Below, one piece after another: positions 28,491-38,419 of a stretch of DNA of 41,506 bases. The DNA is from Triparma columacea (taxonomy: Eukaryota; Sar; Bolidophyceae; Parmales; Triparmaceae): NCBI GenBank assembly GCA_030267965.1, contig BRYA01000143.1, positions 16,744 to 58,249 of the forward strand. Reading direction: 5' to 3'. Positions within the stretch are counted from its first letter, which is position 1. Each line of letters starts with the position of its first letter. A model generated the notes under the pieces. It made no database searches and had not been told where the DNA came from. It saw nothing but the letters and a program-made list of their open reading frames with translations. Both the position numbers and the translations under genes were made by a program.

Positions 28491-29409
28491 TCACTCCAAC
28501 TTCTCCAGCAGCCGTACCCTGTCCAAGATCTCCTTTTTGCTGCGATGGGGGGAGAGGGAGGGTCAAGGGTTGCGTTAGTGATCAGGGGCATCAAGCAGAG
28601 CATTACGGCGAGAGGATGGATGCACGAGCCTGCCCCTTAGCCCTTAATAAAATCAAATGAAATCAAAATCTCACCTTGTCTCCGCAATCTCCCCCGCCAG
28701 CATGTACTCGTCAAGTATGTTGTAGACCTTGTTGAAGTTGAACACAATGTCCAGCTCACACACGTTTGAGAAGTAGGAGTCGAGGAGCTCGACGAAGAGG
28801 TGGATGGTCTCGAGGTACGCGAGCTCGTTGTCGGTTATGTCAACGGCGATGGTGAAGAAGAGACCGGCGTAGCGGCGGTAGATCAACTTGTAGTTGTTGT
28901 ATTCAATGAAGTTCGTGTACTTCTTGTCCCTGGGTGGGTGGGGGTGGTAAAGAGAGGAGGGAGAGTGAGAGGGAGAAGGGACAAGGAAGGAGACGATACT
29001 GGTCGGTACACTGGTCGGTACACTGGTCGGTACTTCCTACCTACTAACTACCATTCTGTGTACCTCAGCTTCTATTCTCTTCTTCTCAGCCTCAGGAACA
29101 ACATAATACCATTTCGATAGGCGGGTTTTACCCTGCCTATTCTGGAGGAGAAAGAAACGGATCTGCGAGTATTTTGAGTGTATGAGGGGGAAAAGGGATG
29201 AGATTGGAGAGATATGTGGGACGAGAGGTATGAAAGGAGCTTAATGGCACATGAAATCAGGTCAAAGCAGGGAACCGCCACGAAGATTTGAGGTTGGATA
29301 TTTCACACAGGATTCATATTTACCACGAATTAGATGCTTAGACAGGATTATACGATTCCTACAATCTTCCAGAAGCTAACAGCGGCGTCATTGAGGCAAG
29401 ACCTACCAT
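28491..29409 (-). CDS. AP2S1: AP-2 adaptor complex sigma subunit (four exons, first coding exon is the ATG alone)
   Basis: Exons in transcription order: 29409-29407 (ATG only), 29162-29041, 28929-28675, 28539-28491. The phases (0, 2, 2) match and give exactly 142 residues, the length of animal and plant AP-2 sigma. The product begins [20 protein letters not shown], has [16 protein letters not shown] and then [20 protein letters not shown], and ends [18 protein letters not shown], all hallmarks of this highly conserved protein. It is the small chain of the clathrin adaptor at the plasma membrane and binds [DE]xxxL[LI] dileucine cargo signals. Donors are ATG|GTAGGT, AG|GTAGGA and AAG|GTGAGA. 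The isolated start codon depends on an intron of 244 bp and is the least certain part; the rest is firm. Confidence 0.9.
28999..29033. repeat. 12-bp tandem repeat in AP-2 sigma intron 2
   Basis: Three head-to-tail copies of CTGGTCGGTACA, the last incomplete, within the 111-bp intron 28930-29040 and ending only about 7 bp from the splice donor. Confidence 0.9.
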
Positions 29410-29515
29410 GGGGGGTGAACAAAGGTCCAGCAAAAAATCAGTGTCCCTCTCTTTCATCTTGATCCTCGTAGAAATGAAAGAAGCACATTATTATATATAG
29501 AACAATAAAAACAAA

Positions 29516-31642
29516 CTAATCCAGAAACTTAACATACTCGATTCTCACGCCTTCAACAAAGGCAGCCCCAACGATAGCCTCCCCAAGCAGCGGTACCTTA
29601 GTAAGCCTCTCCTCCTCAACCTCAAACCCAGCCTCTCTGGCACTCCTCACAGCCTCCTTCACGTTCTTCACAGTAATCGCAAGGGAGTTCAACAGTTCCC
29701 CCCCCTCCCTCTTCGTCTCTGGCTCAGTCCACTTCAGCAGCGTGATTGAAAAAACGTCGTTCGGTAGTTGGCACATCCTGACCCCGTCGATATGGGTTTC
29801 ACTCTCACTGAGGCCGAACGCAGGGAGGAGGTTCTTCTGGTGTTTATCACGGCCTACTTCATAGACAACTTTAGAGAACCCCAACTTCGCGTAGGAAGAC
29901 TTTGCGGTCTCAAAGTCGCTGGCTACGTTTATCGACAAGTGGAACATCATGGGATACTGCGCACCATACCATAGCCTTGTAATGTCGACAATGGGTCCAA
30001 GTGGTAGGTGGAAAACAATCAGGTAAACGACGAATCCATCAGGGTCTTTATATGCGGCGATCTGCTCACTCTTGCCGGCGAGGGGTGCATAAGGCTCAAG
30101 CCCAGCTGCTTTCAAGCGCCCGACTTGAACATCGAAGTCTGCAACGTAAATACAAAGACGCTGCATTCCGGCGGACCAACTTTCAGGACGCTTTAGTGGT
30201 GAACCTGTAGATGAGAGGAGCAGTAAAGGCTGCCACTTTTTGTGCGCCCCGCCTTTCAACATTGCTTGGGAGGAAGTCGGGTCACCGACGAGCGAGAACC
30301 CGAATTTCTGGTAGAATGCGATGGACTGAGAAAGGCTGCTAACCTTGATCGTTATATGGCTCACGACTCCCTCTGGAGGGGTGCCATGTTCGAGTGCGAG
30401 TGGTTCCTTCGCTGCTCCGAATGACATGGCGTAAAGGATGGAATCCCTCGTCCGATCGCTAAGCTTACTGAGGGGTTTAAACACCAGCCAGGAAGCCGTG
30501 CCCGTCGTGATGCGCGTGGGGGGTGATCGAAGCGTTAGAGCTGACAAGAGAGCCGATACCGTGAGTTCAGGAGACTGCGCGATGTCAGAAATTCCACTTT
30601 TCATAGCTTGCTTCACTTTCTCAGCCCACCCGTCGCCGTAGTTTGCACGGCGATCACTTTCGGCAGTTTCAAAAGAACGGTGCCAAGAGTCCGCGAATGC
30701 CATGGCGAGCGGAGTCCTCATGGTTGCCGGTTGTATTACAACCACATCGACTCCCCAAGGCAACATTTCGCATCGTAAAACGTCCGAGTAGGACTCCAGG
30801 GCATGCTTGGACGAGCAGTAAGCCGCGTTTGTCGGGAGGTTGATGAAGCCGTCGACTGATGTGACGTTTACCACACGCCCTTTGGCACGCTTGAGCGAGG
30901 GGAGGAGGGCATAGACAAGCTTCACTGGAGCAAAGAAATTGAGCTTCATCGTCGCCTCGTAAGTTGGAGGCTTAGCCCAATCAACGTTACCGGGCAACGC
31001 GACGCCTGCGTTATTCACCAGGCCGAAAAGACCCCTGACACCAATTCTTTGTTTTGTGAAAGCAACAACGTCAGAGATCCCCTCATCATCCGTCAGGTCC
31101 GCAACCACGGCGTAGACGTTCTCAATCTTGTCGTATTTTTTTGCACCATCCGTAGTATAACATGCCGCAACGACCTCAAAACCTTGGTCAGTGCAGGCTG
31201 CAACCAACCCGGAACCAAAGCCTGAGTCACAACCAGTGATAAGGACTACCCGGGCACCGAGGTCAGTGACAGGACAAATAGTTGGCCTTTTTCGAAAGTA
31301 GTAGAGTGTTAGTAGGACTATTGATGTGGCTAGAACAACAGAAATGGTAGAAAAGGTTAGCTCGGCTTGTGCTACCGAATCGAGAGTCAGGTATTTGAAT
31401 GGCGACTTCATCAACAAAGAAGAGGACTCGGTGGGTGAATTTGGGTTCATGGAACGTAGTCCTAGTGCATATAAAACATTTTCGAATCTCCCCATGGGTT
31501 GAAATTCTTCTCCAAAGTTAAGATACAGCTTGGAGTCACTCAAGTCTCCTCCTCTCCTCCTCAAGCACCAAAAAAAACTGAAACAAACCAATGAAACCAT
31601 CGCCAGCAGTAATCGAAACGCATTAACATTCCTTATCCTCAT
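29516..31642 (-). CDS. SDR oxidoreductase (retinol/steroid dehydrogenase type) fused to two VOC/glyoxalase domains
   Basis: A 708-residue single frame. Hydrophobic segments at about 10-26 and 97-116 (ISVVLATSIVLLTLYYF) suggest membrane anchoring ahead of the catalytic part, as in microsomal retinol dehydrogenases. The SDR domain has the cofactor motif VLITGCDSGFG (136-143; TGCDSGFG is typical of the SDR9C group), LVNNAGV (210-213), S262 and YCSSK (Y275, K279). It is followed by two vicinal-oxygen-chelate domains: VVSHITIKVSSLSQSIAFYQ with DPDGFVVYLIVF (~435-545), and MFHLSINVASDFETAKSSYA through FLD (~565-708). The combined reaction is unknown. The ATG lies only 7 bp after the stop of the PI3K gene on the same strand, so a downstream Met (50 or 65) might be the real start. 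Confidence 0.75.
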   Translation of the reverse strand: MRIRNVNAFRLLLAMVSLVCFSFFWCLRRRGGDLSDSKLYLNFGEEFQPMGRFENVLYALGLRSMNPNSPTESSSLLMKSPFKYLTLDSVAQAELTFSTISVVLATSIVLLTLYYFRKRPTICPVTDLGARVVLITGCDSGFGSGLVAACTDQGFEVVAACYTTDGAKKYDKIENVYAVVADLTDDEGISDVVAFTKQRIGVRGLFGLVNNAGVALPGNVDWAKPPTYEATMKLNFFAPVKLVYALLPSLKRAKGRVVNVTSVDGFINLPTNAAYCSSKHALESYSDVLRCEMLPWGVDVVVIQPATMRTPLAMAFADSWHRSFETAESDRRANYGDGWAEKVKQAMKSGISDIAQSPELTVSALLSALTLRSPPTRITTGTASWLVFKPLSKLSDRTRDSILYAMSFGAAKEPLALEHGTPPEGVVSHITIKVSSLSQSIAFYQKFGFSLVGDPTSSQAMLKGGAHKKWQPLLLLSSTGSPLKRPESWSAGMQRLCIYVADFDVQVGRLKAAGLEPYAPLAGKSEQIAAYKDPDGFVVYLIVFHLPLGPIVDITRLWYGAQYPMMFHLSINVASDFETAKSSYAKLGFSKVVYEVGRDKHQKNLLPAFGLSESETHIDGVRMCQLPNDVFSITLLKWTEPETKREGGELLNSLAITVKNVKEAVRSAREAGFEVEEERLTKVPLLGEAIVGAAFVEGVRIEYVKFLD

Positions 31643-31649
31643 CTCACGC

Positions 31650-34600
31650 TCACCCTTTATCGTGCTTGATTATGTGCAATAAATGCATCACCCTTGTTGT
31701 TTGACACTTTAAGCTCTCATGGATGAGTTTCTCAAACCTCCCCGCAGCCTCCTCGTCACTCTCCTGAACCTTCATGGTGTCCACGAGCCACAGCAGATCT
31801 TGGCTGCTCTCGAGCTCCGGAATCTGGCAGCCGATCATCAAGTTAAAAAGAACGAGGAAGGTGTTGCTATGCCTCCTCAGAATGTTGAAAGCCTGCGCGC
31901 AGCTGTCCTCAAACTTCCTGTACCTCTCCCCGACTCTCCGCCCCCCCAGCACCTGGGCCATGTGCTGCGTGAAGACGAACGGGGCCCTCTCTCTCTTGTA
32001 CCCGAACTTGCTCTTGAAGTTTCCGAGGAAATGCCCAAAGTCAATGTGGAAGAACTTCCCGTCCTTGGTTACCATAACGTTGTCGTTGTGCCTGTCACCG
32101 ATCCCAAGCACGTAGGTTGCAACCGCATATCCGGCGCAGCTCTTGGTGAAGTTCTCGAGCGCGTTGTACATCTTGGTCCCCTGCTGGATGGGGTTGACGA
32201 ACTCGATCTTTCTCTCCTCTGTCGGATCGTGCATCGAGTTCGGCTCCCTCTCGTTCACTTCGAAGCCTTTTGAGGGTTGGTCCACAGTCGGTACAGTCGG
32301 TGCCGAAAAGTCTACGAGCATCTCCCGGGCCGGTTTCGTTTCCTGGAGCAAATTGTCTGTCCTTTTCCCTCCATTGTGCCTCTCCAACCACCTCTCAATA
32401 CTCCCCCTCCCCTTCATGGTCTCCTTCGTTATCTCCAGCAACCTACCCCGCTGTCCCGATAGGCCGCTGCACGTGATCCCCGCAATAGTGGCGCTGTCTT
32501 GAACAACCTCTAACATGCCCTGTTCGAACCCGGTTGCGCTGCACCTGTACGTACTCATCTTCAAATCCAATCCCTCGTCCTTCCACAGCCGATCCATTAC
32601 CCTCATTATCTGCAAGGTCAGCTGATCTTGCCTCAGATCGTCTCCTGACTTGAAGAGGACCACGAAATTGGGCTCCCACGGGTCTTCCCTAACGAAAGTC
32701 AACCAGAGGGGCATCTTCTTGGAAGACATGACCCTGCACTTGCTTACGTCTATCCCCTTGCATGTCTTGTAGGGGTCGAGGGGGAGCTGGAACGATTTGG
32801 GGAAGACGATCTTCTTTAATTCATCCTTGAGGACATTCCCCCTATTGGTATTGTCCGCCTTCTTTACGATTTGACAAACCTCCTCGAGGCGGTTAACAAT
32901 GAACATCTGATGCCCAAGGCTCACCCTGTGTTCCCCGCAGTTCCTCAAGTACAACTCAAGAAGCACCCTGCAATGATGCTTCGTGTCAGCGACGTGCCTC
33001 TCGCTCTGGAGCATCCAAAAGAGAGTGTGCCCGCACACGAAAGGGTTGAGGAGCGACCTCCTGAGGAGGAACCTGCAAAGGGCCGTGTCGTAGTGAGGCT
33101 CGAATTTGAGCACCTGCACGAGCTGAAGCATCACCTCGGACAGCTCCTCATCTGTCATGACGTTGAGCATCCTCACGGCGTACTCCCTAACCTTGGGCGA
33201 CGCGTACCTCACGTCGAGTAACTGAAGAGCGTCCAGGGGATTCTCGGACTCAGCCCACTCCTCCATCATCGACTCCGCTTCCACAACCTGGTTGCGGTCG
33301 CCGTAGTCAACAGCAAGGAGAAGTGTAGGGAGGGCAGAAGGGTAATCCTTCAACTCCCTTCGAGACATCCACAACAACTTTTTCTCGTCTTCAGTGAGAC
33401 CCTCGAGATGAACTGACAGAATAATGTCCTTGACGGCGCTTGGAAGGAACTTAGAATGGGAGAGAACATCTGCGTCAGATTGCATTGACGACCTTTCCCC
33501 CCTCCTGCTGCTTCCAACTTTGTCTCTCTGGGAAGTCTTTTTTGTCACGGAAGACCGCCGCTTCTTCTTGGTATCACTGTAACCGGGCTGCATCAGCTGC
33601 TCCGTATCTATGTGCTTGAACTTTTCAACTAGCGGCACCGTCCCATTGTTTCTTTTGGACTTGACAACGCTGGCGCAGCCAGAGACAAAGTCCAGCGCCA
33701 TGTTCCCGCTTGATTCGGCTCCGACCGACTCGAACTCTCTCATGTGCTCGGTGAGCTCCGTATGCACAAATATCAGACTTTCCGACTGGAATGAGTGTAT
33801 AGTCTTATCCTCCGAGAAGACGGGGACGATAAAGTGTCCAATAATGCTTTGATTCTTTGCGTTGTGGCAAGTGACAATAATCTTGGAGGCCAACGGCAAA
33901 TTCCTCACGGTAATACCAAACGACGCGACGTCCCCGCCAAAGTCTGCGAAGCCGTCTCCCCCCTCAGAGTGGAACTGACTCTTGAGGGCGATCTCATTAG
34001 CATCAGAGCCCCGCCTCCCGTCAGATGCAGTGGTGCGGGCCAAAACTGGCGCCGTTGGGGACTGCGCGAATAGCGAATAGCAACAGTTAATGATAGCGAA
34101 GAGCAGCGCGTCGGAGAATTAATTTATAGCCCCCCCTCCATTAACAATAAGTCCCTCTTACCTGGTACTCAGTGGCGATAGGCTCGGTTCCATGCCAGAT
34201 ATTTATCCTGAGGAAGACCTCCCTCGCAACATGTGAGGGGAAGCGCGAGAGTGTTTCGAGGCGGAGGGCAAAAAACTCGTTGCACAGGTCGATGTCCCTC
34301 ACGTTCCCTATGCCCTCGATGATGTTGAGGTGCTCGTTCTTATTCCTGAAGACCTCCCCAACGTGGTTTGCCACGCTATTCAGAATGTCAATGTCTAAGG
34401 CTTCGAACACGTTCTGGGGGCGGTGGACAACAATGACGGCCCGAATATCGTTCAGGGAGCGTTGGGTTTGACTCTCGCTCTCGGAAAAGTACACGGGGGA
34501 AGCGATGAAGTTCACACCATGGTTATCAGTTTCCTTGAGGGGGAAAAACATTACATCTTCAGCGTTTTCCAGGCCTTCGGAGTTGGTCACTGGGACCCCG

Positions 34601-36089
34601 GAGGAGGCACAGTTGAGTGCAACCTGTTGGAGAGTCTGACTTCCGTCTCCCATGAGGTCAACGCAAGAAAGGAGGGAGAGGGGAGAGGAGGGTCTGCCTC
34701 CGTCATTATCTTCTTCGTCGGGGGTATTTCTCACGAGGTAGAGCGCGACGCTGCTCGCGAAGCTGAGCTGCAAGCTTGCCTGGATGTTGGCTATAATGCC
34801 CTTGATGTCGCTCTCGGGGTTGACGTTCTCGAGGATCTCGAGGACGACCTTCCCCTTCATACCCGTTGGGTTCTGGGAAGAGGAAGTCCTCCTCTTTGTG
34901 GCAGAATCAATTATCGGCCCGGCGGAGCGGACCTCGGTGAGTGCTTCGGTGTAAAGTCTGATGTGATTCTCGAGCTGCTGCACGGAGGTCGCCTTGAGAT
35001 CGTGCTCGTAGGCTTGAATTCTGTCTCCGAGGAGGTCCTGAACGCCAGAAAGGGCCTCGTTGAATGTCTCCGCGTCGAGCATCTGGCAGAGCACGCTGCC
35101 CTGAGCCGTGCAGGAGGCCGCCCTGGGCTCATCTGTGAGGAGGGCCCTCTCCCCAAAGTAGTCTCCGGGTCCGAGCGTCATGAGAGTTTTAGAGGTGAAG
35201 GGAAGGGGCTGACCGGGAGCTGAGGGCTACGAAGTGGGTTGCGTTAGGGGATAGGATGAGGTGCTTTCTGAGCTCTTTTACTTGTTGTTCGTTCTCACCT
35301 CAGAGGAAAACTCCTTGACTGTTACCACGACCTCTCCCGTCTCAATGACATAAAAGGTGTTTCCAGGGTCGCCCTGGTTTATGATGACATCGCCGTCCAT
35401 GAATCTCCTGGACTCGAGCGAGGCGGAAAGCTTGGAGAGCTGGGCCTCCGAGAGGGACTGAAGGATGGGGATGGACTTGAGGAAGGAGAAACCTCCGACT
35501 CGGAGCCCACCAGCTGAGATCCCACCGGAGTTGCTAAGGGGGGGGGGGAGGGGAGTCAGACAAATGAATCGCTCCGTGTGTATGGGGGGGTTTGGGGTTG
35601 CTCTCACCTCCCTGAAAGCTCAAGTCTCTGGAGCTTGTCCCGAAGTTCCTCTATCTCCGACAGGAGATTGTGGCACTTTTTCTCAAGATCCTAAGGGGGG
35701 GGTGAGGGGGAGGAGGGTTGTGTTAGGGTCGTGTAGAGCGCGTGGGATGTAGGGTTTCTCCCCTTCCATACCTGTCTCTTCCGCTTCTCCTGTCCCAGCA
35801 TCTTTCTCAATTTTTCATTCTCAAATGCTGATTCTGTCTTTCGCTGCGGCTTCGGTGCGTCAAGATCCCTAGATATCCTACTCTCAGATCTTTTCACGAG
35901 CTCCCTCCTACCCTTGGGGACAGTAAAACCTGTATCGAAATGAACCTTGTTTCCTGTCGAGTTGGAGTTCTGGGGTAATGACGAGGATGACTGATCATTG
36001 GAGGTTACCAAGGTCGATTTACCATTAAAAATGACCGATCGATTCCGGGGTGCCGTAGCTGGTGGAGGAAGGGGGGGGGGAAGGTCCAT
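31650..36089 (-). CDS. Class I-like PI 3-kinase with N-terminal coiled coil, cyclic-nucleotide-binding and GAF domains (five exons)
   Basis: Exons in transcription order: 36089-35772, 35690-35608, 35533-35299, 35208-34162, 34061-31650. Every junction has GT-AG ends and matching phase (0, 2, 0, 0), giving 1364 residues. Order: Pro/Ser-rich start; coiled coil ~90-132 (IEELRDKLQRLEL); cNMP-binding domain ~148-265 with an intact phosphate-binding cassette FGERALLTDEPRAAS (230-244); GAF ~333-503; C2 from ~540 (VFLRINIWHGTEPI), itself split by the last intron; helical domain ~765-920; kinase with KMPLWLTF, LFKSGDDLRQDQ (K1032), GIGDRHNDN (1214-1222), HIDFGHFLG and the basic activation loop KSKFGYKRERAPF typical of class I enzymes, which make PIP3 from PI(4,5)P2. 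No Ras-binding domain is evident. The start at 36089 could have further 5' exons. Confidence 0.85.
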
Positions 36090-36491
36090 GGCAGGCTCGA
36101 TGGTGAGGGGGGGTTGTTGTTAGGGTGGGAGGAAGAGGGAGGGGTTGACAGTTGGAGTGGTGAGACGTGGCGGCTTGGAGTTGGGGACTATGAGAGAAGG
36201 GGAAGGATTGAGGCCCGGAGGGGGTAGGTTTGAGGGGATTTGGGCTGATAACTGAAGAAGAGGAAGGCGGATTTTTCTAGCCAGAAAGGGGTGGTTTTTC
36301 AAAGGAATTCTTGGAACTTATTATACGTAGGGGGATGGTGGGTGTGTGCTTCAAATGTTTTGAATTTCAAAAGTCACAAGGGGCCGAGGTTCTTAAAAAA
36401 ATTGAATACAGAAGGCAACTTTTATCCTAAACGTCCATTCTTCCTCCCCCTTTCCTTTTTCTTTTCTCTTTCCCCCCTTACTTTTCTCTCT
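36090..36491. other. Intergenic region upstream of the PI3K gene
   Basis: About 400 bp between the PI3K start and the phosphomannose-isomerase stop, both minus strand. It holds a Pro/Leu-rich open frame without ATG (36120-36302, minus) that I take to be 5' UTR or promoter, and T/C-rich sequence with an AAAAAAATTG tract. I see no gene. Confidence 0.45.
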
Positions 36492-37727
36492 TCACCCAAC
36501 ATTCCTCATCCCTCTAACGAACTTAATGCCCTCCTCCCCCCCCACCACTTCAAGTTCAGTGTTAGCGCTAACAAAAACCCCGTCCCCGAACCCCACCTCA
36601 ATCTCCTCCCCTCCCGTCCCCCTCAGCGTTCCCCCCCCCTCAATCACCATAAGTATAGCCCCCGAGTCAACCCCCGAATCAACCCTCCCCCCCTCCCCCC
36701 CCTTAAACGTCGTTATCCTAACCTCAAAGTCCTCAACCGGTGGTCTGTACCTCCTAGTACTACCCTTCCCCCCTCCTTCCCCCACCTCCTCCCCTTTCCC
36801 TACCTCCGGTCTGTAAGTGTCGTACTTCAGGGACTCGCACAGCACACCGACGTCCTTGAACTTGGGGGTAAGTCCGCACCTAATAACGTTGTCAGACCTT
36901 GCCATGCATTCAATGATTTCACCAGATACGTACGCGTGGGGAGTGTTGGAACCTACGTATACGGACTCCCCTGGGGAACACGATATTACGTTTAGGAACA
37001 CGGGGGAGAGGACACCGCAGTCACCGGGGAATTGTTCGGCGAAATCAAGTACCAGGTTGTCTAGGTCAGTTTTATCCACCTTGTCGTTTAGGCGTGTTAA
37101 AACGGATGACAACGCGGGGGGACCTAGGGTCGGGAACATCTCCATGTAGCTTGTGAAGAGTGATTTAACAGCTTCCTTAACACCCGTGTCGAAATCACCA
37201 ACACCAACGGTCCGGTCGTAAGCACCGAGGACACCCTCCCACGCGTCTGGACCTACGACATCCATTATCTCGGGGTACGATAGGAGGTTGGTCCGGAGCT
37301 CGGTGAGGGGGCGGAAACCAAGCATTGCCGTGAAGGGGGTTAGGGCTACGGCCATCTCTGGCTTGTGGCAGGGGGTCTTGTAAACGTCGGGGTTTGAGGC
37401 GTGGAGCTTTTGGGCCAGGGCTGTGTCAGGGTGGGACTGGATTGATAGGACCTTGTGGATGGAGAGGACCTTGAGGAGGTAGGGTATGTCGGTTGTTGAG
37501 GAGACGGAACCGAGGTGGAAGGAAGGGTCAGACTCAATAAGCTGGAGGAGGGTCTGACCTGAACCACCTACAATTGAAGAGGGACCGTTTGGGTGAGTTC
37601 CCATCCAAAGCTCAGCGAAAGGCTCGTCGGGAGCTGATGAAGGGCTTTCGGTGGTAGAGGTGGTGGTGGAGGAGGCAAGGTGAAGACGCTTGACTAATGG
37701 CTCTGATGATGAGGGTTTTCCCCATTT
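36492..37727 (-). CDS. Mannose-6-phosphate isomerase, type I (PMI); first few codons on an unplaced exon
   Basis: The exon 37727-36492 encodes 411 residues in phase 0. It opens KWGKPSSSEPLVKRL, corresponding to the WGK...S.VA.L start of PMI, preceded by a splice acceptor (CTTCTTCCAG), so about 10-15 N-terminal residues including the Met lie on an upstream exon I could not identify. Zinc and substrate motifs follow: FAELWMGTHPNG, LSIQSHPD (Gln and His ligands), CHKPEMAVAL (Glu ligand), NTPHAYVSGEIIECMARSDN (His ligand and catalytic Arg region). PMI interconverts fructose-6-P and mannose-6-P in the cytosol, feeding GDP-mannose and protein glycosylation. A Gly/Glu-rich insertion (KGEEVGEGGGKGSTRRYR) lies near the C-terminal barrel. 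Confidence 0.88.
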   Translation of the reverse strand, partial: KWGKPSSSEPLVKRLHLASSTTTSTTESPSSAPDEPFAELWMGTHPNGPSSIVGGSGQTLLQLIESDPSFHLGSVSSTTDIPYLLKVLSIHKVLSIQSHPDTALAQKLHASNPDVYKTPCHKPEMAVALTPFTAMLGFRPLTELRTNLLSYPEIMDVVGPDAWEGVLGAYDRTVGVGDFDTGVKEAVKSLFTSYMEMFPTLGPPALSSVLTRLNDKVDKTDLDNLVLDFAEQFPGDCGVLSPVFLNVISCSPGESVYVGSNTPHAYVSGEIIECMARSDNVIRCGLTPKFKDVGVLCESLKYDTYRPEVGKGEEVGEGGGKGSTRRYRPPVEDFEVRITTFKGGEGGRVDSGVDSGAILMVIEGGGTLRGTGGEEIEVGFGDGVFVSANTELEVVGGEEGIKFVRGMRNVG

Positions 37728-38279
37728 CTGGAAGAAGGTGTGGGAGAGAGAGAGAGAAGTGTGGAGAGAGAGAGGAGAGAGAAAGGTGTAGAGCTTGGGT
37801 TAGACAGTTGTGACGATTGAGTAGTTGTTATGATTGATTAGTTTGTTATGGCTCAAATAAAGACAACAACAACCACGGGTAAGACATGATCTCCCCGTTC
37901 TGCCCATTCTTCTGGTGCCGGTAAGTCACACCGGCGACCGTTGCTTGCTCGTGGAGCTTGCGCTCCAGTGCTGCTGATGTTAGGGAGACGAGGGACTCAC
38001 GGAGAGCAGACCCTCACTTTGATCTGAGCTCCCTCACCCATCACTGCTTAGCGTGACCTCGCAAGTCCGTCTGATACCACCTCGTTGCTCACAAGCAGTG
38101 CATTATCATCATCGTACAGGCAGATGTGACCCACAACAAACCCCCACAACCCTGTTGTCGAAAACTTGGTAGCTGAAGTTTGGATTTAAATCACAATGAC
38201 TGACGTTAATTACTTCGTTTTATGATATACACACTTTGTATATACACTTAAACTACTTACATACTTCTGAACGCACCCT
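37728..38279. other. Long non-coding or unassigned stretch upstream of PMI
   Basis: From 37740 to 37795 it is GA-rich low complexity (TC on the PMI strand). From about 37880 to 38160 composition becomes balanced and unlike the flanks. A minus-strand frame from about 38012 to a TAA at 37846-37848 reads about 55 residues (including LERKLHEQATVAGVTYRHQK) without an early Met, possibly a relic of a mobile element or an exon of something unrecognised. The missing first PMI exon should lie here but I cannot fix it. The end towards 38280 is AT-rich. Confidence 0.4.
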
Positions 38280-38419
38280 ACTACCCTGTGGAAGCGTTTT
38301 GGGCCCATGTTTGTGTGATTCTCTCAAACTTTTTGCCATCACGGTCATCTTGGTCATGGATTCCAAGAGTCAAAATTAGAAGAAATAAAAATACATTCAA
38401 GTAACAAATAAGTACAGGT

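Noticed and set aside
31640..31652. PI3K and SDR-VOC as a bacterial-style operon
   Set aside because: The genes around carry spliceosomal introns. The 7-bp spacing is real and reported, but more likely explained by an internal start or overlapping transcription units.
34162..35208. cNMP-binding/GAF part as a separate gene from the PI3K
   Set aside because: The apparent stop after GTAAGAG is inside a good splice donor, and joining in phase completes the C2 domain, which starts on this exon. The upstream half of the cNMP fold likewise joins in phase.
36120..36302. Minus-strand 60-residue Pro-rich frame as a PI3K upstream exon
   Set aside because: It has no ATG and no clear donor joining in phase with 36089; low complexity.
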